From contig NW_020825307.1 of the NCBI RefSeq assembly GCF_003286085.1, positions 372,001 through 436,000 on the forward strand: DNA of 64,000 bases, read 5' to 3'. The stretch's first letter is position 1. Each line of letters opens with the position of its first letter. A program made the position numbers and the translations under genes. This stretch comes from Drosophila persimilis (lineage: Eukaryota; Arthropoda; Insecta; Diptera; Drosophilidae). Under the pieces are notes generated by a model that was given only the letters and a program-made list of their open reading frames with translations, made no database searches and was not told the origin of the DNA. Shown piece by piece: positions 12,290 to 25,595 of this stretch.

Positions 12290-12960
12290 GCCGCTGAAAA
12301 CAGGGGACTTGGTACAGCTTTTAAGAGCTGAATAAGCACTGTCAAGTGTTTTGCAGAGATGTAACGACTGCGCATACGTAAAAGCTACATATGTATTAGA
12401 CGAGAGGGTAGATACAAGCCGACTGTTATACACAACAGAACAGGGGATTTAGCTGTGCTTTTAAGGTTAACAGAGCTGTTCAGGGCCTTAGAATAGCTGT
12501 TACGAAGTTTAGCAGCGCAGCGCAACTGCAGCGCTGTTACATATATATTGGAGTGTATGGCTGTTAGGCGGCATCCAAGCTAAATCTTCACTTTTCAGCA
12601 GTGCCTATACGTGCCAATCTATACATGAGCTGGGTGTCTCTTCGCCACTGCCCCGCAACTCGCTGCATAGCTGTGATGCCATAAGCGTCGCTGTTGAAGT
12701 ATTAGCCAGGCTATTGCGGCTATTCCTATTTCTGCCGAACTGTTAACGCTTCACGAGTGGTTGGGCTAGCAGTTATATAACGGAGTTAACAGAGCTGTTA
12801 TAGAGTCAGAACAGCTCTTCCCCAAGATGTTAGACCTTTAGCAGAGCTGTTGACGCTGACACCCCGGCAGTGCTGTTGTTGGGGCATTCCCCTGATCTGT
12901 TAAACATTTAGCATAGCTTCTAAGGCGTTGCCGCCACTGTTAAGACCTTGGAATGCCATT
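12290..12960. repeat. Degenerate repeat field built on AACAGAGCTGTT
   Basis: The near-palindrome TTAACAGAGCTGTT and variants (TTTAGCAGAGCTGTT, AGCTGTTACG, AACTGTTAACG) recur every 30-150 bases. AACAGGGGA..T..GCTTTTAA is seen twice, near 12,298 and 12,438. No gene is visible. Confidence 0.5.
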
Positions 12961-13081
12961 ACGAGGCTGCATATCTGCTGCTTCGGCCCCGTCAAGGACT
13001 CTTACCACCAGCATAACGATGACAAGGCAACACCTCACCTCCCTGCATCCTGGAGCGTGCAACTTGCCCCCAGCATCTAGC

Positions 13082-13145
13082 TGCAGCCATGACAGCCACT
13101 GCCACAGCCACAGCCACTGCCACAGCCACTGCCACAGCCATTGCC
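13082..13145 (+). repeat. CAGCCACTGCCA minisatellite
   Basis: Tandem CAGCCACTGCCA/CAGCCA units, locally G+C-richer than the flanks, with no open frame that looks genic. Confidence 0.85.
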
Positions 13146-13259
13146 GTGTGCAGGTCATGTGGATCCCAAGTAGTAGCACAGTTTGACCTTACGCAATGTT
13201 GTTGTTGTTACGCTGCCTAATCCCGGAGCCGAGCAAGGCTGAGCCCTTGCTGGCAGCCC

Positions 13260-14602
13260 TAATGGGGTTAGATAAATACGAGAAGAACGGTTAGGGGATA
13301 AGGGGGATATGGGCTTGGGATTAGGCACATTAAAACTTTGTGCAAGTTCTCCATCGGGCTCATTTCATTGGGCTCTGTGTGTGCAAAGTGAAATTGTTTG
13401 TGGCCCACTTCTGGGCCCCAAAAAGCATGCTTTATTAATTTGTTGCAAATGTTTTTCAGCGCAATATTTGAAGGGAAAATGCGATGCATTTTAATTTGGC
13501 AATTTGCGGTTTTCATTTGCACGACTGGTCGGACAGGAGAGGGGGGTTTGCTGGATGGGGGATGGGGATGGGGGCTGGGTGGAGACCTATTTCGGGCATT
13601 TCAAATGAAAATTCTCTAATGAAAAGCGATTCGTATTGATATCCTTTTGACGCGCCCGGCCAGTTGATTGTCGGCAAATCAAATTGATTATGGCCAACAC
13701 TTTGGCTCCACTGGTCAGGGCCAGGTCCAAATCGAGGTGGCCAGCCAGCAGCGACCAGCGACCACAGCAGATAAAACAACAATAAAAAGGAATTAAAACA
13801 AGCAATGTACATGCCTTTGGGACAGAACAAAAAAAAGTTAGCATCGCATTGCGATGCACAAAAAAATGCAATGCAATGCAATGCAATGAAATGAAATGAA
13901 ATGAAATAAGGCTGGGAATTGTTTACGGTTTCTATGAAATGTGGCATATTGTGGGGCACGGTACGGTCACGTGGGGCAGGCTCGGTTCTGCTGCTGCTGG
14001 GGCTGCTGGGGCTGCTGGGGCTGGCCCGGGGTTGAAGAGTCAAAGTCAAAGCAAATAAATTGTGCAAATTGTGGTAAATTGAAACTGACACAAGCACAAC
14101 AATTTCCATATCGGTAGCTGTATCTTTGGCTGTATCTGTATCTGTATCTGTATCTGTATCTGTGTGCCGGCATTTGTGTGCCTAACAATATGTATAATAA
14201 TGCTAAATGCCAAAATGATTTCAAATTCAATTCCAATTGAATTCGCCAACAAAACTTGCATCTACTTGCAACCCCTGGCCCCAGCATCCCCTCCACCCCC
14301 ACCTCCACCTCCACCTCCGCCCATGCTCTTGCTCTGTACATTGATCAGGGCATTACGAAAAAGTTTTAGGCCATACAAATAATGGCAGCCCTTCAGCCAC
14401 TGCTGCCCCAGCCGCAGCCCCGTCCACCGCCGAGCCCCACCAGCGACACAGCAGCCCCAAAACTCCTGCCATTCCAGGCCGAAGCCTATCAACCGGGCAC
14501 GTCAATTCATGAGAAAATATTGCACAAATGCCGAGAGAAACGAAACGAGAGCTACATACAGCACAAACACAAACACACACACACACAAACACACAAAAAC
14601 AA

Positions 14603-14633
<31 letters not shown>

Positions 14634-14990
14634 GTCACTCAGTCACAATCACAGTCACAGTCAGAGAGAGAGAAAGCGAGAGAGGGAGCGGGAGCGGGAG
14701 AGGGAGAGGGAGAGACAGGCCAACTCGTTGGCCAACAAAGTTTCTTCCCTCAAATCGGGCAGTGCACCCTGGGAAATGTTGCCACTTTTTGTGGCAATTA
14801 ATAACTTCCAACAATATTTTTGTTTTGTTTTTGAAGGTGGGGGCGTGGCAATTCCTTTTTTTTTTAAGGGGAAAACGCATCCAAATTTTTGACTAAACTT
14901 TCCCTCCTAGTAACGAGGGACTTTTTCTTTGCACTTGCATGCGCGATTCGCTTTTTGCGACTTCTTTCTTCTGCTCTAATGTGCTCTCCT
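13260..14990. other. Non-coding, simple-sequence-rich interval
   Basis: I see no supported gene. It contains ATGCA/ATGAA runs at 13865-13905, GGGGCTGCT units near 13,995-14,020, (TATCTG)n at 14131-14162, (CCTCCAC)n near 14290-14320, (CA)n at about 14574-14634 and (GA)-rich DNA at 14664-14715. Long open frames here are low-complexity artefacts. Confidence 0.5.
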
Positions 14991-14994
14991 TCTG

Positions 14995-15410
14995 CCGTTG
15001 CTGTTTATCTGCTGTTACTCTGCTGTTGATCCGATGTTACTCCACTGCCGATCTTCTGTTACTCTGCTGTTATTCTTCTCTTGATCTGCTGTTACTGCTG
15101 TAACGCAGCTGTAACTGCAGTTGATCTTCTGTTACTCTGCTGGTTGTCTGCTGTTGCTGCTGTTACGCAGCTGTAACTGCAGTTGATCTTCTGTTACTCT
15201 GCTGGTTGTCTGCTGTTGCTGCTGTTACGCAGCTATAACTGCAGTTGATCTTCTGTTACTCTGCTGCTCGTCTGCTGTTGATCTTCTGTTGATCTGCTGT
15301 TACTCTGCCGTTACTCTGCCGTTACTCTGCTGTTACTCTGCCGTTACTCTGCCGTTACTCTGCTGTTACTCTGCTGCTGATCTGCTGTTACTGCTGTTCC
15401 CCGTTGCTAG
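14995..15410 (+). repeat. CTGTTACTCTG minisatellite with a 62-bp higher-order unit
   Basis: Three 62-base copies start with GCAGTTGATC at 15117, 15179 and 15241. Downstream, at about 15297-15374, is a run of 11-base units C[C/T]GTTACTCTG. More diverged versions extend left to about 14,995. Units include GTAACTGCAG and CAGCTGTAAC, which are partly palindromic. Confidence 0.85.
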
Positions 15411-15499
15411 CTTGTGCATTCTGGAACACTTCCGTGAAATTATCTTCTCGGCTGTTCCCTCATCGGCCACAGAACAACAACAACAACTGTTCAGTCTGT

Positions 15500-15986
15500 A
15501 ATACAATTCAATATGGAGTCATTTTTGAATGTTAAATGGAGAAGACTTGAATATTCCCCAATATGCATTAAATCTTATGGTTGGAATAGGTGGGACTCAT
15601 TGCGTAGGCCTCCTCAGAGACTCGTTTTTGTCACAAAATGATACTCGTTAAACGATTAATAATTACACAAAATATAAGTGAAAGTCAAAGTTCAAAGTCA
15701 CAAATACATATTACATAACACACTGATTTGAATCCATTGTAAAAAATCTCCTTGAATTGTTCAATTTATCTCTTCAACTTGCAAAAACCCTCGCTACTCG
15801 CTATTAAACAGCTATTTTTGACATCTGTTAACTTAACAGTGGTGCGCTCACTGGAGATTGATGATCGGCTAAAAATATATTCTTTTAATGAGTTTTGAAG
15901 AATGGTTTGTGGCCACAAAAAGTTGTACAATTTCCCATAGTGCAGTGGCAGCAGCCCTGTTCCCAATTCCGTTCTTGCTCCTCCAT

Positions 15987-16020
<34 letters not shown>

Positions 16021-16738
16021 GGTCTTGCTCTCTGTCTCTCTCCTCTCCCATCAATTGACAACCCAATTAACTTAGAATTACGGGATTTATATGGGGAAGC
16101 ATTTCAACGCTTTGTGAACCGAAACTCTTTTCAAGTTGCTCCTCTGAATGAAAAGTAGTTCCCCTCCGTGTGCCAGTCGATCAGGCTTTCTGGTGGCGCT
16201 TCTGGTGGCTCCATCAAGAACACTCACAAAACTGATAGGTCCGGCCCATCCTTATCCCATATAGTGCGAGAAACGGAAAGGTATACTGCAATAAGCTGCA
16301 ATATATTTTGAGAGTGGGAGGAGCTATGTATATGTACAGTCTATACACTCCCCCGACCCCCACAAAAGTTAATTTTCTTTTGTTTAAAATATTCTTTTAT
16401 GGTCTATTATTTCGTGGTCCAAGCCAAATGCCAATCTTAATTATTTGCAATCTATAAATGTGGTTTCTTAATTGGCAGTGCTCTGAAGCTGTCTATCAAT
16501 TAGCCCAGATTTGGGGATTGAAAGGTCAAAGAACCTGCTCCAATTTTCGTGAACTTTCGAGGTCCGCGAGGATAGGCAACCAAACCGCAAACACTTTGGC
16601 TGTATCGGAGTGCCTGATCTTTTTTGTTGGCGCAGTGTACCACGTACCACGTACCAGTCGCAATCCTATGGTTCGCAATCCCATTGTTTCCACCACAGAC
16701 GGACAGATGGACGGATGGACAGAGCGAGAGGCGGGCCC

Positions 16739-16770
<32 letters not shown>

Positions 16771-19700
16771 CGCCAGGCGAGGCCTTCACTCTAATGAGCA
16801 TAATCTTGTCGTAGTTGCCTCAAACTGACCCATTGATGCAGGGACTCTTTGTGGGGCATATACTTACATATAGCCACCATTCCCTCCACAAACACACACA
16901 CACATAGTCGTCTGTGGGAAATATTTGGGCGAGTGCATTCTGAAGCGCCAGATGACGTTGCCTCGACATCGGCGTATCCGTTGCCCAGCTGAATGAATGA
17001 TATGCCAGTTGCCTCGGACAATGGACCACCTGACTGCTCTGCCCTCTGCCCTATGCCCTCTGTCCTCTGTCCTCTGTCCACTGTCCTCTTTCGTCTGTCC
17101 TCTGCACTGTGCACTGTACACTGTGCCCTTTGCCACCGCACAGCACCGCCCCGACATTCCTCCATTGCTATCCACCCGCAGCACACGCATAGAATGATTT
17201 GTCAACAAAAACCGAAAACGAGTGACAACGGAAACAAAAAGAGCAGAAAAAGCCCGTCAAATAAAAAACGAAAAAACGACGCAAAAAAAGATTCACCGGA
17301 AAGGTAAGGAAGTCCCATTGAAAAGTCCGTGCTTTTGTGGCCGGAATGGCGACTATGACAGGGACGGGACAGGAACAGGGACAGGGCCAGAGACAGGGCC
17401 AGAGACAGAGACAGGGACAGAGACAGGGACAGGGACAGAGACAGGGATAAAGATGTGAATGAGGATGTGGCTGTAGATGAGGACGGGGATGGGGGATGAG
17501 AGCTGGTACTATTTGTCAGAGCTCCATCTATCCACAGACATGTGTACTCGATGCCCATAGATGTCAGCCAGATGGACTCTTTCTGCGCCTTCCCATCGGC
17601 CAGCGCTGTTCGAGTACGAGTATATATATCGTTGGTCGGATCACTGGCGACAGCTGGGCTGACTTTTGTGGCGGTGTATCCATTACTAATGACGGCTGTG
17701 ACTGATTTGCCCTCACTCGAACTCGCTCGGATGCTGTATCTACGACTCTGCTCTCCGGTGTGACAAAGTTGTTTGCCATTGATTAGAGAGTGTGACTTGA
17801 CTTGAATAGTACCTTGACTCTATCTCTGCCACCTCGAAATCTGACTGCGACGACTGACAAGTCAAGACTGTGAATGGAAATTGATTTGCATGTGATTGGA
17901 ACTTGACTAAATGGCTGTGACTAGAATCGATCGATTCAGTAAATAAAACCTATTCTATATCGTTTGCCAGACTTCAAATGAGGACAAGCTTTGCACTTAC
18001 TTACTTATACATTAACTGGATAGGAGTGGATCATCTTGTTCGCTCATTCCAGTGCCCACTGTACCGTACCGAAACCTTAGCTCGCGCTTTACATTGCTTC
18101 GCTGCCGCTTCCGACAAGCAGCATCATCGAAGCCGAAGCAAAGATGAATTTAGTAATGACGCCGTCACCACATCTGCTCTCTTTCAAGGACCATCCTTTT
18201 GTCAGTATGCATGCAAACGTGCAGAAGGTACAACATTTGCTCTCTCTCTCTCTCTCTCTTTTCTCTCTGAGAGCCGCGAGAGAGACTGTTGAAAAAGTGG
18301 ATGGTCCTCAGCACAGCGGACGACGTCACCTCATTACGAGTACTAAATTCATAGTGATCCAAGCTGGTCTCGCACTCTATCTCTCACGATCCCTAATGAT
18401 TTTCGGGTCCAAAGAGTATAGACAACCAAACAGAGCATAAAGAAAGACCCGAAAGAGAGGGAATCCTCCGCCTGGAATACAAACTTTCATCATGATCCAA
18501 GCTGCTCTCGCACTCTATCTCTCCCGATTGGAGATCGCATTTGGTCTTAAACAAGCACTAGTCTTCCAGGGAATCGTCACACATCTTGAATCCTATATCC
18601 TATATGAGTCTTGGAATGTCACAGTGATTGTGATTAATCCTTCGAATGGGAATGCGATGAGACTTGATTTCGAATATGATTAGATGAGAAAACTTGAGGT
18701 GACTCAGCAGTGATACAGTTGTGAATACAGTGGGTTTAGTCTGAAGAAACATATGATTAGCTCGGACTATGCCAGTGACAGTGATCCAGAATCGAATCGA
18801 ACTAAAGCCATGGCCACAAATTGTCGGTGCATCTGTGAACGGGAATTTCTCCCAATTTTAAATCGGACTTTAAATTAAAGCGGAACTCGTGTGAGCTGGT
18901 CGTCTGCCCTCTGCACGTCCACGTCCACGTCCTCCCACTGGATTGTTCCAATTTCCAACAGTCATTCCCTTTATCCGCCGCCCCACGCCCATTCCGACAG
19001 TCCATTGATAAGAGAAGGCAAAGAAAAACAGGGCATACTTATGTGGGCGGGGGCCAAGTTATTAAAATCAACAGCCATAAATTAGCATATTTTATGTTTG
19101 TCTAAATATGAGCATCCCATTCGAGGCAGCCGTACAGACCCCACCCGGGTCCCGGGACCCGGAACCCGGAACCCGGAGCCCGGGGACCAGCGACCGGGGC
19201 CCACACCCAAAAGCTGAGCGAATGTGTGAAGTTTCGGCCTGTCGCATGTCCGAGGATGTCCTGCGATGTCCTTTCTGGGGAATGCAGGCCCTGCCAGACC
19301 CGAAAACGAGACTTCAGTCGAATCCAGAGCAAAGCAGAGCAGAGCAGAGCAGGCCAGAGACTGGACACCGAATACGAGTGCCATAAGCACATAAATCAGG
19401 ACAAAGCAAAGACAAGAGTTGCACCACCATCCCCATCCGCCCCAGCAGTACAGCATCATGCACCCTCTCTTCCATCTGACCAGCAGCACCCACCCAAGGG
19501 AAATGGCAATGTGGGGAGCAAAGGGGGAGACTGGAGAGTGGAGAATAAATGGGGGACTCTGCCAATGGACAAACAAGTGAGAATTTTACATTTTCCTAGC
19601 CAAAAAAGAATTTATGCAAAACAAATGTCAACAATGAGGAAAGGAGCTGCAGAGAGGGGGTGAGGCTGGGGAATGGGGAATGGGGCTGCAACTGCATCTT

Positions 19701-20500
19701 TGTGCTTATTCGAAATCACTTGCAAATAGCATTGTCGATAATCCCCAAAAACATACAATACAACATATATAATATATCTCGAATGTTATTTTGGTATTCT
19801 AGGCGATGGCAATGCTGGAAGATTTCTGCAAATTGTACATAAATATAAACATTGTTTGTCTTTTGCAATCCATTGCGCCACCATTCGATACTTTGATATA
19901 CAGCCGGCTAATCCTTCTTGAGCCATGAGGAAATTTGGAAAAATATCTGGCAAAAACAGCAATCGATTCTTGAAAACAAATTCAATTTGAACTTGGACTT
20001 TCAAAGACCGGCTTAAAACTTTATATATCGATACATCCCTGGCTGAAAATGCATCCCAAATCACCCACGCCCCACAGCAGGAGAGTCCAGTCAACAGTCC
20101 ACCCCAAGCCGCGCACTTTGCGGGTCCACAATGCGACATTATCTGTTTTAATTGCATAATAAAGCACTTTTAATGAGGTTTTTATATAAGACCCAGCGAC
20201 CCAGGCACGGCCACGCCCACGCCCACGCCCACGCCCAGGCCCGTGCCCATGTCAGCGGCCACGCCCCTGCCGCCTAACAACCGCAAAAGTCGTAAAGTGT
20301 GAGATGTGCATGAGAGCAGTGCCGTTGGAGGAGGAGGAGGAGTGCCGCAGATGTGTTCAGATGGAATTCGGTTATACCAGATCAGCGGGAAGAGGGGGTG
20401 GGTGGGTGGGAGTGGTACTGGTTGTGGGGGGGGGAAACGAGACGCGCCAAACATAAAACAGAATCTCATTTAACAAGAAAGAAAGAATCGCCTCAGGGGC
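15500..20500. other. Non-coding interval
   Basis: I see no supported gene. Contents include (TC)n at about 15990-16020, CTACCGC units at 16738-16775, CCTCTGT-type runs at 17040-17110, GGGACAGAGACA units at 17360-17450, a direct repeat near 18,356/18,493, a GC-rich CCCGGAA run at 19140-19190 and CACGCC units at 20210-20240. The stretch could be intergenic, or a long upstream intron of a neighbour. Confidence 0.45.
18356..18535 (+). repeat. Short direct duplication
   Basis: A block reading TGATCCAAGCTG, then G or C, then TCTCGCACTCTATCTCTC is present near 18,356 and again near 18,493, about 137 bases apart. The second copy differs by only a few bases. Nothing coding is linked to it. Confidence 0.6.
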
Positions 20501-20510
20501 CGAAGCTCTT

Positions 20511-20796
20511 TATACCCTTTCAGATCTATCGCATGCACTCATCGTATCCTATTTGGGTTCTAAAACATACAAAAAACTTTCGTGTAATAAATTATGCAAT
20601 CCAATAGAGTAGATTTCAGTTCCAGATCTACGATTTTGTAGCTACTTCCTGGGATATACTGCGCTTTACATAGGAATGGGGGGAAATTGTATATCGTTTA
20701 TCGTTTATCGTTTATCGCTTATAACGAACAGATAATATAACAGAGGATTTTTCTGTCTGGCTTCCGAAGATTTCTGCGACCCTCTGCAAGGGTATA
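20511..20796. mobile_element. Short non-autonomous element with TATACCCTT..AGGGTATA ends
   Basis: The left end reads TATACCCTTTCAGATC and the right end reads TCTGCAAGGGTATA, so the termini are inverted. The 286-base interior is non-coding, with a TATCGTTTATCGTTTATCG run. It belongs to the set of similar ends seen at 25596-25941, 41788-41937 and 50794-51369. It is probably a DINE-1-type or other obscura-group short repeat; the family is not certain. Confidence 0.5.
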
Positions 20797-22769
20797 CAAA
20801 AACATCTCGTGAAAGAGGGTACGGTACCAGAAAGGCGAGAAAGGGGTAAGGGGTGATGATGATAATGGGGTGTGGAGGGGGGGGAGGGGCGGATGAGGCG
20901 GGTGACAAAAACTTTGGCTGTCTATAAGCTGCCCATACACACTGAAAGACACACACACACACACACACACGCACAAGCAGCAGAAAAAGAGCGAAAAACA
21001 AAAAAGGAAAGGAAAGAGTTCAGAGAGCGGGTGAAAAAGTGTAAAACTTAATCCAAGTCCAGCGAAGCTGCAGGCACGCAATGTTAACTTTGGCTTAGGG
21101 ATGGCCTCAGCAGAATGCAGGGGGGGGTAGGGAGGGGCATCGCAATAGTGTGTGTGTGTGTGTGTGTGTGTGTTATGAGAGCATATAAACGACCTTCAGC
21201 CTTCAGCAACGGAAGCAGCGGGAGCTCTGGCGCTGTGTTTGTGCTTCAATTATGCCAAAAATGCGCACTGACACGTAAAAATAATGCATACTTGAAGGCG
21301 CGCCACCAAACCGCACACTACGACACACACACACACACACACACACACGAACACAGAGAGAGAGAGGCGACAGAGTTGACAATGCCCGAGGAGAGGCTTG
21401 CCAGATGAACGGACGAACGGACGAACGGACGAACGGACGGCTGAGCAACCATGGCAATGCATATAACATTTTAATTTCCTGCTTATTAGCCAGGCCACGC
21501 CCGCAAAAGGCAAACTAAAGCAGGGCCCCGTTACCACACCTCGTCTCACCTTACCACATCACACCACAGCATACCAGCACACCATCCACTGCCACTCCCA
21601 CTGCCACCACACACGCAAACAACGAACGCCCGCAGCAACCGCAACCACACAGTACGGGGTTAAAGGAAGTCCAGGGGAAGACCTGCAGGAAGACCTAGAA
21701 ATGCAAAAGTTTCGACTCGCAGATTACCATTACCACCCAGCTCTGAAACTGAGATTCTTGACCAGCACATGATTGCGGGGTCGGGGTAGGCTTTCCACAT
21801 CCACCACATAACTAATATGCATATCCCTAAGCTCTTTGGGTACCTATCGGGTAAGAAAATGGACAACCGCATGACAGCCGATTACCGAACCATTCAAGAA
21901 ACTATAATTTACTAGAAAAAAGAGCATTCAGCTCGAGTAATCAGCTTCGGTGGAGGGAGGGAGGGACTCGGTGTTTCCAATTGTCATTCCATCAAAATGC
22001 TTAATTCCCATAACGGACTGTATCCCGAAATTTCGGTTTTTTCTCTCGCTCACTCTCCATTTGATTTACCGGTAGAGAGAACAAGAAAAACAAGAATTCG
22101 ATTGAAGACAGCCATGAGAGCCTTCAACAAAGAAATTCTGCATTCTGATGACTGCATTTTGGTTCTTGATTAAAACGGACAAGAAACTCGGTTCAAGAAA
22201 TATGTATATATAAAAAATACATAGTTTTCACACACAAAAGCTAGTGTGTATTTTGCAACCCATCATTGCGTCATAAACTATCCATAATTGTAGTTGCATA
22301 CATATGTATGTATGGTATGTATATTGATAAAGAACCATGTTAATCCGAAAAAGTGCAGTTCCTGATGGAAAACAAAAAGAACAAAAGCCTCCCGCAACCG
22401 TGCACAGAAATCTCACAGCTTGCAGCATATGGAACACCCTACTGTAAAGGATTATACATAAGTACACCTTGGAACTGCAGTGGCGAGGGGGCAGTGCAGG
22501 GCACGGGAAAAACATAATGAAAGCAGACGAAAATGGCGTATTTATGCAAGGTGCGGTTTTCCTAGAGAAAATTCTCACAGAAGTTGCCCAATTTGTTTCA
22601 CTGGCGTTTGTGCGGGGGCCACAAAGGAAGCTGGAGCGAGAGATGGTGAGTGTGAGTGTGAGAGAGCCGGAGTGCTTCACCTCGTATTACTACACTTTGC
22701 GGCAGAGCTTAATCTGAAAAGTAAAGTAAAATAAAGCAAAAGTAGAGCATTTAAAGCAGAGGAAATGGC

Positions 22770-22890
22770 ACTGGCAGTGGCAGCGGCAGCGGCAGCGGCT
22801 TAAAGCAGCGGCAGAGCTCAGGCAGCGGCAGCGGCAGCGGCTTAAGGCAGTGGCAGTGGCAGTGGCAGTTGCAGCGGCAGCGGCAGCGGC
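22770..22890 (+). repeat. GGCAGC/GGCAGT array
   Basis: Imperfect hexamer array with two interruptions containing GGCTTAA. Confidence 0.85.
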
Positions 22891-23324
22891 ATGGCAACAG
22901 AGTTGCCAGCGAAACGAATCTACCCCGTGACCCAAGCGACTAACGGTATATGCGAAGATGCAATGGCAAAGATACAAGAGGCTGACAGAGCGAACGCTCT
23001 ATATATGTACATATGTACACATGTCTGTGGTGTGTGTGTGTGTGTGTGTGTGTGTTTGTGCACGGTCGTGTGCACATGTGTGTGTGTGGGATGCGTTTTG
23101 TTTGTCATGAGCGCGGTTGGCATCTAGCCTACTACCCCACCCTTCAACACCACACCCCACCCCAGCCAGTTTTTCATTACACTCTCTGTCCAATGCAGCA
23201 AACGAAATTTTTTTGGATGCGCCTCACCGCGCCGCGCATTGCTTCTTGCCAAAAGGCGGCTCGGCTTTTTCTACTTTACCCACACATACACACGCACACA
23301 ATGCACACACGATATAAATCACCA

Positions 23325-23358
<34 letters not shown>

Positions 23359-23853
23359 AGTCTGTCAGTGTCGTCGTGGCTAGAGCGGTCGAGTAAGTGG
23401 AACGGGAGAGCAGGAGAGGGACCTAAATGTGCTGAGCAAGTCTCAACTCTTGGCCCCCACTCGTCTACGGCTCTGTCGACTCTGGATAAGACTAACTGCC
23501 GCTGCCTGCTGGCTCTCCCGCTCCCCCGCCCCGCCACTCCTTTGCGATGAATTTACCCCTATAGCCACTAAAATGTTGATAATTGAATTTACACGTGAAT
23601 GATCACAATCTTGAAGCCTTTACTAGGTTCTACCAACCCCCTCCCCCCCCGTTCGCAGCCCCTGCCCACAACACCCACACACCAGCGGAGCAGAGCCCGT
23701 AGAGGAGGGAAAGGAGAGTCAGATTGCAGTGCAATTTGGCAGAGGCCAAAGCGAAAAGCCAGAGCCAAAAGCAGCCAAACCATGTCCTGCACCGCCGCCA
23801 CAGGCCCAAGTAATTATGATCGTAAATTGATTAAGCAACGAGGAGCAGCAAGC

Positions 23854-23856
<3 letters not shown>

Positions 23857-23892
<36 letters not shown>
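23857..23892 (+). repeat. (GA)n microsatellite
   Basis: About 18 perfect dinucleotide units. A second tract of similar length lies at about 24058-24087. GA tracts in flies can bind GAGA factor, but no promoter is apparent here. Confidence 0.95.
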
Positions 23893-23893
<1 letters not shown>

Positions 23894-24055
23894 AGCACAG
23901 CCAAAAGAGGTACAGAGCGCATAACGAACGAACAACGGGGTTAATGGAATTACAGTTATGTAAGCGCTGTCCTCTTGTTCTCGCTCTCCCACAGCCGCAA
24001 CTGCACTGCCGCTGAAAGAGATTTGCATATTCGTGGATCAGCTTAATGACCAGAC

Positions 24056-24090
<35 letters not shown>

Positions 24091-25595
24091 GAGAGAGTTA
24101 CAATGTCTACAAGAGAAAGCTAAATTCAAGACGGTATACGGTATGAGCTTCGCTCCTCAATTATGAAATTTTAATGCGTTTTAGTGATTAAGGGATTTGC
24201 TCTAAGATTCGTAGGCACTTGTGAATTCCTGCCTATTCCCCCAATCTGTTCCCGAATACGGTTCCTGCAAAAACAGAACTGGGTCATTCCAGCAACTGAA
24301 TACCCCCAAAAAACAATCAATTAGAAAGGGCGAAATAATGACACCCCACTGCTCTGATCACAGCCATCAATCAGACAGAGATAGCCATGCATGTGTGCAT
24401 GTGTAAGTGTGCGAATGCCCGCACTCTTCCAACCGATACGATCCGTTATGCGGCAGCAAACTTGACGGAACGGAACGGAACGGAGCGGAGCGGAATGCTC
24501 ATTTCATATCAAATTAATTTGCCTAAAATGTAGAACACAAATCTCGACTGCAGCACAGACAACAACAAGGGCAGGAACAGGAAGAATAATGAGAAGGAGA
24601 AGTAGCGGCAGTGCCAGGAAATGATGAAGAGGAATGTAATGAAGGAGCTGTAACAACAACAACAACAACAACAACAGCCGCAGCAGCGGCAGTAAAAGAA
24701 GACATGTGAGATTGATGACACAATCAAACAGGTATGAGGGAGAGAATCACATTCATAAAAGCAGGCAAGAGTTGAGTGTGCAAGCGAGAGGGCCAGAGCC
24801 GCGATGCAGTTGTTATGCGGCGCGGTGGAGTGTAGTAGTGCGGGGCACAGGGCCTTGCCAAATGGAAAATGGATTTCACTATTAATTTCGCTGACGACGA
24901 CGACGACTAGGACGAGGCCGACGACAAGGACGGAGAGCACGTTGACGACATCAAAAGCGAAGCATCCGACTTGACAGCCAGGATGCAGATGCAGATGAGG
25001 ACGCTGCCGTTGCTCCTGCTCCTGCTCCTGCTCCTGCTTCTGGTCTACTATGTCTGCAATGCGCCGGACCCGCTTCCTAACCATGTCAGCTATGCTCATA
25101 GCCCATGCCCGGGCCTTGCTTTCCCCCCTCCATTTCTTTCCTTTCCATTCCTTGCCTTTCGCTTTTATGGCGCGCGGCCCACAGCCAGCGCATCGCAGAG
25201 CAGCGCAGAGCAGCGCAGCGCAGCACAGGCACACCTATTTTCAAAAGGGATTTCCAGCTTTTGCGGTAAAATGAAACAAAACACACAAAAAAAGAGAGAG
25301 AGAGAGAGAAAAAAAAGAAAACTAACGGCAACTTGGCTCTTTGTTATTTGGGCGTTTTGCAAGTTTTATTTTTCTTTTTTCTTTTTTTTTTGTTGGTTCT
25401 TTTGGGTTTGTCGTCGTCGTCGTCATACAAAATAAATGGAATATCTTCGTGCCATGCTCCGCCTCTATCCCCCTCATCTAGAACCAGCTTCTCTGGCTCT
25501 GTCGCCCATCCACATCCAGGGTTTCACTTCCACTTCCACTGTTTCTTCGCCTTCCTCTTCTATCCGTCATGCCATAGTTGGCGCCGTGAGCTTTT

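Larger units (their letters stand above)
20800..25590. other. Non-coding, microsatellite-dense interval
   Basis: I see no supported gene. It has (GT)n at 21148-21173, (CA)n near 21323-21348, GAACGGAC units at 21411-21440, a GGCAGC array at 22770-22890, (GT)n at 23032-23056, (CA)n at 23331-23356, (GA)n at 23857-23892 and 24058-24087, GGAACGGAGC units at 24470-24492, (AAC)n at 24652-24676 and GCTCCT units at 25010-25040. The 241-residue minus frame near 24.5-25.2 kb is low-complexity translation of these tracts. Confidence 0.5.

Noticed and set aside
24509-25234. 241-codon minus-strand open frame
   Set aside because: The translation is driven by GCTCCT, AAC and GA tracts. It has poly-Cys/Leu/Val runs and no domain.
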